Notes: generated from the letters alone by a model not told the origin. Counted from the first letter of the stretch, positions 1 through 5,427 are shown. The stretch: DNA of 6,016 nt from an uncultured Burkholderiales bacterium (GCA_903898725.1 CAIUGQ010000466.1:1-6016), one strand, 5' to 3'. Program-made: numbers and translations.

Positions 1-24
1 CCCACTGAAACCAACGCCTCACCG

Positions 25-60
25 AACGCCCGCCTCAGCAATGAGGCGGGCGTTTCGCTT
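25..60 (+). terminator. Probable intrinsic terminator of an upstream gene
   Basis: A perfect 13-bp stem (25-37 pairing with 42-54) closes a GCAA tetraloop at 38-41. It is followed by the moderately T-rich run TTTCGCTTT (52-60). The GC-rich stem, stable GNRA-type loop and T-rich tail fit a Rho-independent terminator acting on plus-strand transcription entering from the left edge. The T-tract is interrupted, so efficiency is uncertain. The same element is the first unit of the tandem repeat at 27-134. Confidence 0.55.
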
Positions 61-134
61 TGTGCCCGGCTCATTGCCGAGGCGAGCGATTCGCCCGGCG
101 CCCGCCTCATTGCTGAGGTGGGCGTTTCGCCTTG
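27..134. repeat. Three tandem 36-bp palindromic repeats
   Basis: Units begin at 27, 63 and 99, an exact 36-bp period. Each has an 11-nt left arm (CGCCCGCCTCA or variant), a 4-nt loop, an 11-nt right arm and a 10-nt tail (TTTCGCTTTG or variant). Units 1 and 3 differ at about 6 of 36 positions, 4 of them in the loop. Unit 2 is more diverged and its stem has mismatches. The loop is GCAA in unit 1 but TTGC, its reverse complement, in units 2 and 3. No spacers are present, so this is not CRISPR. Function is unknown; tandem terminators or a small intergenic palindromic element are the simplest readings. Confidence 0.85.
99..134 (+). terminator. Third repeat unit, second possible terminator hairpin
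   Basis: An 11-bp stem (99-109 with 114-124) with a single G-U pair encloses the loop TTGC (110-113). The tail after it, TTTCGCCTTGTT, is less T-rich than that of the first unit. It could be a back-up terminator isolating the chemoreceptor operon from upstream transcription. I see no independent proof of termination. Confidence 0.35.
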
Positions 135-256
135 TTCCCGCCCGATCCGGACGCCTCGGCGGCCCTTGACGCCGTGTGTGGCGAAAAGGTTTCGTCCGCA
201 GGTCGGGCTCCAGCCACCGCCCCTCCATCACCGTCGACCACTCGGCCCCGCAAACC

Positions 257-283
257 GAATTGGCCGGGAATTCCCGCCAATTC
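257..283. promoter_or_regulatory. 27-nt dyad, candidate operator
   Basis: An uninterrupted 12-bp palindrome, CGGGAATTCCCG (265-276), is flanked by GAATTGG (257-263) and its complement CCAATTC (277-283). One unpaired C (264) is the only irregularity. The element lies about 112 bp before the chemoreceptor start codon, in a region without genes. The symmetry suits a dimeric regulator, or cruciform or RNA hairpin formation. It is not followed by a T-run, so a terminator is less likely. No specific regulator can be named from the sequence. Confidence 0.4.
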
Positions 284-360
284 CACGCAGCGACTCCACC
301 ACCGAACACTCAGGCTTCGCCGTGTCATGTGCGCCGCCTCGAGGGGCGGCACTGCCCGGG

Positions 361-378
361 CGGGACCGCCGGGTCCCG
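361..378 (+). promoter_or_regulatory. Leader hairpin next to chemoreceptor ribosome binding site
   Basis: CGGGACC (361-367) pairs perfectly with GGTCCCG (372-378) across a 4-nt loop. The 10-bp palindrome CCGGATCCGG (376-385) begins inside its right arm and runs into the Shine-Dalgarno GGAGAAG (384-390). Structure here could modulate ribosome access to the ATG at 395. In a sequence this GC-rich, a 7-bp stem can also occur by chance. Confidence 0.25.
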
Positions 379-394
379 GATCCGGAGAAGCCCG

Positions 395-1918
395 ATGAAG
401 TTCAGACACAAGGTGTGGTCCCTGCCGCTCGTCACGTTGCTGGTGTTCGCCACCGGCCTGGCGGTGGCCTGGGTCAATGCGCGACAGACCGGCTCGATCA
501 TCCAGCAGCTCGGTCGCGTCGAATACCAGTTCTTCGTCCGACTGCAGGCGGTCGGCACCCAGTTCACCGCGATCCAGGAAGCCCTCAAGGGCGCGGTCGC
601 CGCGGGCGACAAGGCGGCGCTGGGCGACATCGACGCCCGCGCGACGAAGGTGCGAGGGGTGCTGGCCGAGATCGGCGAGCTGCACGGCAAGAAGGACGTC
701 GCCGAGACGCTGAGCCGTCAGTTCGACGGCTGGATCGTCCCGGCACGGCAGGCGGCCGCGATCATGATGGGGGCCGCCGAAGGCGACCCGTCGGCGGCGA
801 TCTCGGCGATGCAGTCGACGCAGGCCAGTCTCAGTCAGGCGCTCGACGAGACCCGCGAGGCGGCCGGCCGCGGCAACGAGGCGAGCCTGGTGGCCGCCCA
901 GGACACCCTGGACCGCGGCCTGATGCTGAACCTCGCGACGGCAGCCGCCAGCATCGCGACGCTCGCGGTGCTGTCGCTGCTGGTGATCCGCGCGATCGAG
1001 CGCGGGCTCGGCGGCGACCCGGAGTACGCCGCACGCGTGCTGAACCAGATGGCCGCGGGCGACCTCGGCGGCGAGATCCGCTGCGCGCCGAACGACTCGA
1101 CGAGCCTGCTGCATGCCGCCCGGACACTGCAGGCGACACTGGCGCGCATCGTCATCGACACCCGGCGCAGCGCCGACGAGGTGACGCGTGCCGCGCGCGA
1201 GCTCGCCGCGGGCAACGCCGACCTGTCCACCCGCACCGAAGGCCAGGCGGGGCGGCTCGCCGAGACCGCCGGCAGCGTCGGGGAGCTCTCCGAGCGCACC
1301 CGCGAGAACACCGCCAGCGCACGCGAGGCCGCACGCCTGGCCGGCGCCACCTCCGACAGCGCCGAGCGCGGCGGTGCGGCGGTCGCCGAGATCGTGCGCA
1401 CGATGTCCTCGATCAACGAGAGCGGCCGGCGCGTGGCCGAGATCATCGGCCTCATCGACGGCATCGCCTTCCAGACCAACATCCTCGCGCTGAACGCGGC
1501 GGTCGAGGCGGCGCGCGCCGGCGAGCAGGGCCGCGGCTTCGCGGTCGTCGCCAGCGAGGTGCGCAGCCTGGCGCAGCGCAGCGCCGAGGCCGCCAAGCAG
1601 ATCTCCGGCCTGATCGGCGACTCGGTTCAGCGCGTCGACGACGGCTCGCGACAGGTCACCGCCGCCGGCGTGCTGATGGACGAGATCGTCCAGGGCATCC
1701 GCAGCGTCAACCAGTACGTGTCCCAGATCTCCGACGCCTCGGTCGAACAGGACAACGGCATCACCACGCTGAACGCGACGATCGGCGAGATCGAGCGCGC
1801 CACTCAGCAGAACGCCGCGCTCGTCGAACAGGCCTCGGCCGCGACGCTGTCGCTCGAGAACCAGGCCGGCGAGCTCGGCCGGATGATCGCCGTCTTCCGG
1901 ACCCGGGAGACCGCATGA
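395..1918 (+). CDS. Methyl-accepting chemotaxis protein (Tsr/Tar type)
   Basis: An inner-membrane chemoreceptor of 507 aa that should signal through CheW/CheA to the flagellar motor. The ATG at 395 was chosen over in-frame upstream codons because it follows the Shine-Dalgarno GGAGAAG (384-390) and begins directly with a membrane segment. Visible layout: TM1 about residues 8-27; a periplasmic, probably four-helix sensor domain of about 150 residues (28-177); TM2 about 178-199; HAMP about 200-250 (GLGGDPEYAARVLNQMAAGDL); then a long signalling coiled coil. The hairpin tip (about 349-390) is nearly identical to the enteric consensus, with IDGIAFQTNILALNAAVEAA followed by RAGEQGRGFAVVASEVRSLA. 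The first adaptation helix (residues 278-298) has Gly283 where enteric receptors carry a methylatable Gln/Glu, whereas Glu290 and Glu297 are retained (alignment from memory). There is no NWETF-like tail; the protein ends RTRETA. It is first of three co-directional genes. The ligand is unknown. Confidence 0.95.
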   Translation: MKFRHKVWSLPLVTLLVFATGLAVAWVNARQTGSIIQQLGRVEYQFFVRLQAVGTQFTAIQEALKGAVAAGDKAALGDIDARATKVRGVLAEIGELHGKKDVAETLSRQFDGWIVPARQAAAIMMGAAEGDPSAAISAMQSTQASLSQALDETREAAGRGNEASLVAAQDTLDRGLMLNLATAAASIATLAVLSLLVIRAIERGLGGDPEYAARVLNQMAAGDLGGEIRCAPNDSTSLLHAARTLQATLARIVIDTRRSADEVTRAARELAAGNADLSTRTEGQAGRLAETAGSVGELSERTRENTASAREAARLAGATSDSAERGGAAVAEIVRTMSSINESGRRVAEIIGLIDGIAFQTNILALNAAVEAARAGEQGRGFAVVASEVRSLAQRSAEAAKQISGLIGDSVQRVDDGSRQVTAAGVLMDEIVQGIRSVNQYVSQISDASVEQDNGITTLNATIGEIERATQQNAALVEQASAATLSLENQAGELGRMIAVFRTRETA

Positions 1919-1970
1919 CCGCCCACGTCCCCTTCCCCACCCGCTCCGCTCACTCTCCCGCACGCACCTC
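1919..1970 (+). other. C-rich, G-poor tract between chemoreceptor and porin genes
   Basis: Of 52 bases, 33 are C and only 6 are G, in a window where C and G are otherwise roughly balanced. Such unstructured pyrimidine-rich RNA with a C-over-G bias resembles Rho-utilisation sites, so partial Rho-dependent termination inside the operon is possible. Alternatively it encodes an N-terminal extension of the porin, because the reading frame from the ATG at 1915 is open through it. Confidence 0.35.
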
Positions 1971-1983
1971 AGCGAGGTCCACC

Positions 1984-3045
1984 ATGAAACGTCCGACATT
2001 CCTTCGCCGCGCAGCCCTCGCGCTCGCCGGCCTCGCCTTCGCGAGCGGTGCTGCCCAGGCCGCCGAGTTCGGCAACATCACGATCAACGGCTATGGCCAC
2101 CAGTCGTTCCTGAAGACGACCGACAACACCTGGCTCGGTGCCGACGGCAGCGGCTCGTTCAAGGAGAACGTCTTCGCGCTGGTGGTCACCGCCAAGCTCG
2201 ACGAGCGCTCCAAGATCTGGTCGCAGCTCGCCTCGATCAGCGGCAGCTCGATCGACGTGCACTGGTTCTACGTGGACCGCACGTTCGGCGACAACTTCAC
2301 GCTGCGCGCCGGCAAGGTGCTGGCGCCGCTGGGCTTCTACAACGAGTTCATCGACGCCCGCTTCCTGCAGCAGTCGACGGTCATGCCGCTGCTGTACCAG
2401 CCGGACACCGACCTGGTCGACGAGGCGTACGGCGGCATGGGCGCCACCTGGACGATGCCGCTCGGCGGCGGCAAGGTCGACTTCGACTTCTACGGCGGCC
2501 AGATCGTCGAGCACGCGGCGGTCGCCGCGCTCCAGAAGCAGAAGGGCCTGATCGGCGGCCGGATCGACTGGCGCACGCCGATCGACGGCCTGCGCCTGAT
2601 GCTGTCCGCCTCGCACAAGAAGCAGCTCACGATCGGCGATCCGGACGACACCACCAAGACCTCGATGATCCTGTCGGCGGGCTACACCGTCGACCGGCTC
2701 GACCTCAAGGCCGAGTACGGCCACATCAGCCGCTCGATGGGCGGTACCGATGCCAAGACGAGCGTGGGCTACCTGCAGGCCGGCTACTCGCTGACGGACA
2801 ACTGGATCCCCTTCGCGCGCTACGACATCCTGCGCGCCCCGGGCTACGACAGCAACGATGCGTCGACCTACCAGAACTCCATGGCGGTCGGCATCACCTA
2901 CCGGGTGAACGCGAACCTCGCGTTCCGGCTCGAGAACCAGTTCAACACCGGCTACGGGGCCGCGACGCTGTCCGGCGAGACGCCGGCCGGCCAGGGCCAG
3001 AAGTCCTGGCAGATGCTGGCCGCCAGCGTCGCGTTCATCTTCTGA
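1984..3045 (+). CDS. Outer-membrane porin-like beta-barrel protein
   Basis: A secreted protein of 353 aa, probably a passive outer-membrane channel. Residues 1-26 form a classical Sec signal peptide (positive MKRPTFLRR start, hydrophobic ALALAGLAFA core, cleavage after AQA). The mature part alternates polar and hydrophobic residues as barrel strands do. It contains a porin-type stretch, FTLRAGKVLAPLGFYNEF at about 105-122, and ends SVAFIF with the C-terminal Phe recognised by the BAM machinery. No TonB plug domain is seen, and the length fits a mid-sized barrel. The start at 1984 follows GAGGT (1974-1978). A second in-frame ATG at 1915 overlaps the chemoreceptor stop as ATGA and has its own GGGAG (1905-1909); it would add 23 residues before the signal peptide. 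The gene lies 65 nt after the chemoreceptor and 16 nt before the next gene. Substrate specificity cannot be read from the sequence. Confidence 0.85.
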   Translation: MKRPTFLRRAALALAGLAFASGAAQAAEFGNITINGYGHQSFLKTTDNTWLGADGSGSFKENVFALVVTAKLDERSKIWSQLASISGSSIDVHWFYVDRTFGDNFTLRAGKVLAPLGFYNEFIDARFLQQSTVMPLLYQPDTDLVDEAYGGMGATWTMPLGGGKVDFDFYGGQIVEHAAVAALQKQKGLIGGRIDWRTPIDGLRLMLSASHKKQLTIGDPDDTTKTSMILSAGYTVDRLDLKAEYGHISRSMGGTDAKTSVGYLQAGYSLTDNWIPFARYDILRAPGYDSNDASTYQNSMAVGITYRVNANLAFRLENQFNTGYGAATLSGETPAGQGQKSWQMLAASVAFIF

Positions 3046-3061
3046 CGACGGAGCAGCGACC

Positions 3062-3487
3062 ATGACCCACTCTCTCAAGCACCTGATCGCCGCCACCGCG
3101 ATCGCCGCCGCGACGCTGTCGTCCGCCTTCGCAAGCGACGTCGTCGTGATCGGCAACAAGGACAACGCCAACGCCGTCGACAAGGCGTTCCTGGCCAAGG
3201 CCTTCACCGGCGAGACCCGCAGCTGGCCGGACGGCGGCGCGATCGCCGCCCTCGACCAGGGCGATGACAATCCGACCCGCGCCGCGTTCTACACCTCGGT
3301 GGTCGGTCGCAGCGCCGCCCAGGTGAAGGCCGCCTGGGCGCAGCTGGTGTTCAGCGGCAAGGCGACGCCGCCGAAGGTCATCGACGGCGATGCCGAGGTC
3401 AAGAAGGCCGTCGCCGCGAACAAGCTCGCGGTCGGCTACATCAAGCCCTCCAGCGTCGACGACTCGGTCAAGGTGCTGCTGAAGTGA
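3062..3487 (+). CDS. Small periplasmic PstS-like (PBP-like) single-lobe protein
   Basis: A 141-aa exported protein. Residues 1-24 form a Sec signal peptide (cleavage likely after AFA), leaving a mature domain of about 117 residues. The mature part follows the phosphate-type substrate-binding pattern: strand DVVVIGNKDN, then KAFLAKAFTGETRSWPDGG (the 'iFlGk..WpdG' motif), DNPTRAAFYTSVVGRS (Arg and Ser/Thr in the region that contacts the anion in full-length family members), WAQLVFSGKATPPKVIDGD, and VGYIKPSSV near the end. Full PstS-like proteins have two lobes and about 250-300 residues; this has material for one lobe only. Such short proteins are often auto-labelled 'phosphate ABC transporter substrate-binding protein', but no permease or ATPase gene is present here. 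The ATG at 3062 follows CGGAG (3049-3053). It probably works with the porin and chemoreceptor encoded just upstream; binding of phosphate or another oxyanion is inference. Confidence 0.82.
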   Translation: MTHSLKHLIAATAIAAATLSSAFASDVVVIGNKDNANAVDKAFLAKAFTGETRSWPDGGAIAALDQGDDNPTRAAFYTSVVGRSAAQVKAAWAQLVFSGKATPPKVIDGDAEVKKAVAANKLAVGYIKPSSVDDSVKVLLK

Positions 3488-3513
3488 CCGACCCGGCGGG
3501 GTGAGCGGGCAGC

Positions 3514-3542
3514 GCCGCGGTCCGGCTTCGCCGGATCGCGGC
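3514..3542 (+). terminator. Strong hairpin at the end of the chemoreceptor operon
   Basis: A 13-bp stem with one G-U pair (3514-3526 with 3530-3542) closes a 3-nt loop, starting 26 nt after the stop of the PstS-like gene. It lacks a T-run; the following bases are CATAATCGCC. It probably protects or ends the operon transcript but is not a canonical intrinsic terminator. The GTG at 3501 that could extend the next gene would place this hairpin inside coding sequence, which argues for the start at 3555. Confidence 0.5.
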
Positions 3543-3548
3543 CATAAT
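3543..3548 (+). promoter_or_regulatory. Putative -10 box of the flavoprotein gene
   Basis: CATAAT matches the sigma-70 -10 consensus TATAAT at five of six positions and is a rare AT-rich spot in this GC-rich DNA. Transcription would start about 7 nt downstream, essentially at the ATG at 3555. No convincing -35 box is found at 16-18 bp spacing, where the hairpin lies. Confidence 0.4.
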
Positions 3549-3554
3549 CGCCCG

Positions 3555-4703
3555 ATGGACATCCTCGCCACCGCCCGCGCGCTCGTGCCCGGTATCCGAG
3601 ACCGCGCCGACGAGATCGAACGCAACCGCAGCCTTCCGGCCGACCTCGCCACCACGCTGGCGCGCGCCGGGCTGTTCCGCACCCTGCTGCCGCGCCGGCT
3701 CGGCGGGCTCGAATGCGAGCCGCTGACCGCGCTCGCCACCATGGAGGCGATCGGCGAGGCCGATGCGTCGGCCGGCTGGTGCACGATGATCGGGGCGACG
3801 GCGGCGATGTCCGCCGCCTGGCTCGACCCGGCGGTCGCGGCGACCGTGCACGCCTCGCCGGAGGTGGTCACCGGTGGCGTCTTCGCACCGATCGGCCGGG
3901 CGGTCGTCGACGGCGACGACTATGTCGTCAGCGGACGATGGCCCTGGTTCTCGGGCCACGCACACTGCAGCTGGCTGTCGGCGGGCTGCACCATCGTCGA
4001 GGACGGCCGGGTCCGCATGCTGCCCAACGGCATGCCGGACGCGCGGATGGTGTTCTTCCCCGCGGCGCAGGGCACCCGGCTGGACGGCTGGCACGTCGCG
4101 GGCCTGCAGGGCACGGGCAGCGGCGAGGTCGAACTCGAGGGCCTGCGGGTGCCGCGCGAGCGCTCGGTCTCGCTGATGACGGACTCGCCCCGCGAGGACG
4201 GTCCGCTCTACCGGATGCCACCCTTCGGCCTGCTCGCCCAGGGCATCGCCGCGGTGATGCTCGGCAACGCGCGTGGCGCGATCGACGAACTGGTCGCGCT
4301 CGCGGGGGCCAAGACCCCCGCCGGCAGCCGCCGCACGCTCGCCGAGCGCGCCGGCGCGCAGACCGAGCTGGCGCGGGCCGAGGCCTCGCTGCGTTCCGCC
4401 AGGGCGTACTGCACCGATGCCGTCGGGCAGGCCTGGCGGCTGGCCTGCGCCGGCGACGCACCGGACGTGCGCGCCCGCGCCGCGCTTCGGCTGTCGGCCA
4501 CCACGGCCACGCGCGCGGCCGCCGATGTCACGCGCGCGATGCACGACCTCGGCGGCGGCTCGGCGGTCTACCTGTCGAGCCCGCTGCAGCGGCGCTTCCG
4601 TGACGCACACGTCGGCACCCAGCACGCGATGGTCTCGGCCGCGACGCTGGAACTCGCCGGACGGGTGCTGATGGGGCTGCCGACCGACGCGACGATGCTC
4701 TGA
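3555..4703 (+). CDS. Acyl-CoA dehydrogenase-fold flavoprotein, probable group D monooxygenase
   Basis: A cytoplasmic protein of 382 aa with the acyl-CoA dehydrogenase fold. The N-terminal helical part includes LARAGLFRTLLPRRLGGLE (37-53) and EADASAGWCTMIG (68-80). The central beta domain has VVSGRWPWFSGHAHCSWL (124-141) and LQGTGSGEVELEGLRVPRE (184-202). The C-terminal helical domain ends with DLGGGSAVYLSSPLQRRFRD (331-350) and AHVGTQH (351-357), followed by LELAGRVLMGL. That ending is characteristic of two-component flavin-dependent hydroxylases and related desulphurisation or dibenzothiophene-type monooxygenases (HpaB/HsaA/DszC-like) rather than of true acyl-CoA dehydrogenases. Such enzymes use reduced flavin supplied by a separate reductase; none is encoded in the window. 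The substrate is unknown. The ATG at 3555 lacks a Shine-Dalgarno. An alternative GTG at 3501 adds 18 residues of poor quality that cross a hairpin. The gene appears monocistronic and converges with the next. Confidence 0.85.
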   Translation: MDILATARALVPGIRDRADEIERNRSLPADLATTLARAGLFRTLLPRRLGGLECEPLTALATMEAIGEADASAGWCTMIGATAAMSAAWLDPAVAATVHASPEVVTGGVFAPIGRAVVDGDDYVVSGRWPWFSGHAHCSWLSAGCTIVEDGRVRMLPNGMPDARMVFFPAAQGTRLDGWHVAGLQGTGSGEVELEGLRVPRERSVSLMTDSPREDGPLYRMPPFGLLAQGIAAVMLGNARGAIDELVALAGAKTPAGSRRTLAERAGAQTELARAEASLRSARAYCTDAVGQAWRLACAGDAPDVRARAALRLSATTATRAAADVTRAMHDLGGGSAVYLSSPLQRRFRDAHVGTQHAMVSAATLELAGRVLMGLPTDATML

Positions 4704-4707
4704 AGGC

Positions 4708-5427
4708 TCAGGCCGGCGGATCGATCGCTTCCCGGTCGAGCACGACCGGTCCGGCAGACGCATCCTGCGGACCGACCTCGGCCGTTCCCGCCGAGGCCTC
4801 GATCCAGCCGGCAGCGAGCGCCACGCGGCGGGCGTGCGGCGCCGCGCCGAAGGTCGCGGCCTCGCGGATCAGGGCGCGGGCAAGCCCGGCGGCATCCTCG
4901 CCCGACCGCAGCACCGCGTGGCGGCACGCGGCGATCAGCACCGGCATCACCATCGCCGACAGCCTCGCGGCCGAGAGCGTCGACAGGCCAGTGGCGGCGG
5001 ACACCTCCCCGGCCAGCCGCGCGAGCGGCTCGACGCCGAACAGGCGCACGGCAGCGTCCGAGCCGTCCCGGACGGAGGCGCCCGCGACGCGGGGCGCGGC
5101 GCCGAGATCCACGTCCTCGAACGCCGGCTGCTCGGCATCGAAGGGACCGTTCAGGGCCTCGTCGAAGAGTCGGGCGGTACCGAACGGACTCGACGCGAGC
5201 CGGCCCGCCCCCCCTGCGAGCACGCGCGCCGTCAGGTCGAGCGCCGCACGGGTCGCGCCAGCCCGTTCGCCCAGCACCCGGGCGATCCGGGGCGCGGCGG
5301 CGAGGAGCGCGCCATCGCGGCGCAGTGCATCGAGCAGACGGTGGGGCGTGCTCACGGATGGCGGGCTGAATCGGTCATGGCCCAGTCTCCCGTCGGCCGC
5401 CCTGCCACGCTGGACCGCCGCGGCCAT
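4708..5427 (-). CDS. DUF937-like protein of unknown function
   Basis: A 239-aa Ala/Arg/Leu-rich protein from the ATG at 5427, or 215 aa from the GTG at 5355. It has no signal peptide or membrane segment. Residues in the middle to late part, VRLFGVEPLARLAGEVSAA then TGLSTLSAARLSAMVMPVLI, resemble the DUF937 (YidB-like) pattern of a 'lfG...la..la..tGls...a..ll..l.P.vl' helical repeat; the match is by eye and moderate. The C-terminal tail of about 30 residues is acidic and probably disordered. Neither start has a convincing Shine-Dalgarno. The strongest one here, GGGAG, precedes the ATG at 5378, which is in another frame and reads only eight codons before a TGA overlapping the GTG at 5355. The gene lies 33 nt after the TonB-like gene on the same strand (with the 5427 start) and probably shares its transcript. 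Its function is not known. Confidence 0.65.
   Translation of the reverse strand: MAAAVQRGRAADGRLGHDRFSPPSVSTPHRLLDALRRDGALLAAAPRIARVLGERAGATRAALDLTARVLAGGAGRLASSPFGTARLFDEALNGPFDAEQPAFEDVDLGAAPRVAGASVRDGSDAAVRLFGVEPLARLAGEVSAATGLSTLSAARLSAMVMPVLIAACRHAVLRSGEDAAGLARALIREAATFGAAPHARRVALAAGWIEASAGTAEVGPQDASAGPVVLDREAIDPPA
4732..4749. other. Small hairpin inside the 3' end of the DUF937-like gene
   Basis: CCGGTCG (4732-4738) pairs perfectly with CGACCGG (4743-4749) around the loop AGCA. It lies 29 nt past the flavoprotein stop codon and inside the coding sequence of the convergent gene. It could contribute to ending flavoprotein transcripts, but has no T-run on either side. Confidence 0.2.
5352..5378 (-). 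other. Eight-codon mini-ORF overlapping an alternative start
   Basis: On the minus strand, GGGAG followed 8 nt later by ATG (5376-5378) opens a frame encoding MTDSARHP and a TGA (5352-5354). That TGA overlaps the GTG at 5353-5355 in the DUF937-like frame (GTGA). The arrangement suits translational coupling from a leader peptide, or a one-base frameshift that separates the true N-terminus from the rest of the gene. Confidence 0.3.

Larger units (their letters stand above)
135..394 (+). other. Leader region upstream of the chemoreceptor operon
   Basis: These 260 bases hold no gene I can support. They contain the dyad at 257-283, a hairpin with 6-bp arms (333-338 with 345-350) and another just before the ribosome binding site (361-378). 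A TTGACG hexamer at 166-171 looks like a -35 box, but no good -10 stands 16-18 bp downstream, so I do not call a promoter there. I found no clear FliA-type (sigma-28) chemotaxis promoter. The operon promoter is presumably in this stretch but cannot be placed. Confidence 0.5.

Noticed and set aside
27..134. CRISPR array, suggested by the 36-bp period and palindromic repeats
   Set aside because: Units are directly contiguous without variable spacers, and no cas gene is present.
166..194. Sigma-70 promoter from TTGACG at 166-171
   Set aside because: No -10-like hexamer at 16-18 bp; the nearest candidate (AAGGTT, 186-191) is weak and spaced 14 bp.
261..275. Sigma-54 promoter (TGGC...TTCC)
   Set aside because: The -24 GG is there but the invariant -12 GC is not at the required distance, and the bases are better explained by the dyad.
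19..309. Minus-strand frame encoding 12-residue repeats
   Set aside because: The 12-residue repeat follows automatically from a 36-bp tandem DNA repeat read in any frame. The palindromes and loop inversion favour a non-coding element, and the rest of the frame looks random.
107..1999. Long minus-strand reading frame of 630 codons opposite the chemoreceptor
   Set aside because: It is antisense to a receptor with unmistakable conserved motifs. Long open shadow frames are expected in very GC-rich genes, and its product is low-complexity Arg/Ala/Gly/Asp.
118..3045. Single 975-codon plus-strand frame ending with the porin
   Set aside because: Only the part from 1984 (or 1915) is protein-like. 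The earlier part is an Arg-rich shadow of the chemoreceptor in another frame.
1969..3270. Minus-strand frame of 433 codons opposite the porin
   Set aside because: Antisense shadow; the plus strand has a signal peptide, barrel pattern and C-terminal Phe.
3501..3554. GTG start at 3501 for the flavoprotein
   Set aside because: It would add 18 residues of unconvincing sequence and run through the 13-bp hairpin at 3514-3542.
3468..4763. Minus-strand frame of 431 codons opposite the flavoprotein
   Set aside because: Antisense shadow of a gene with clear family motifs; no recognisable domain of its own.
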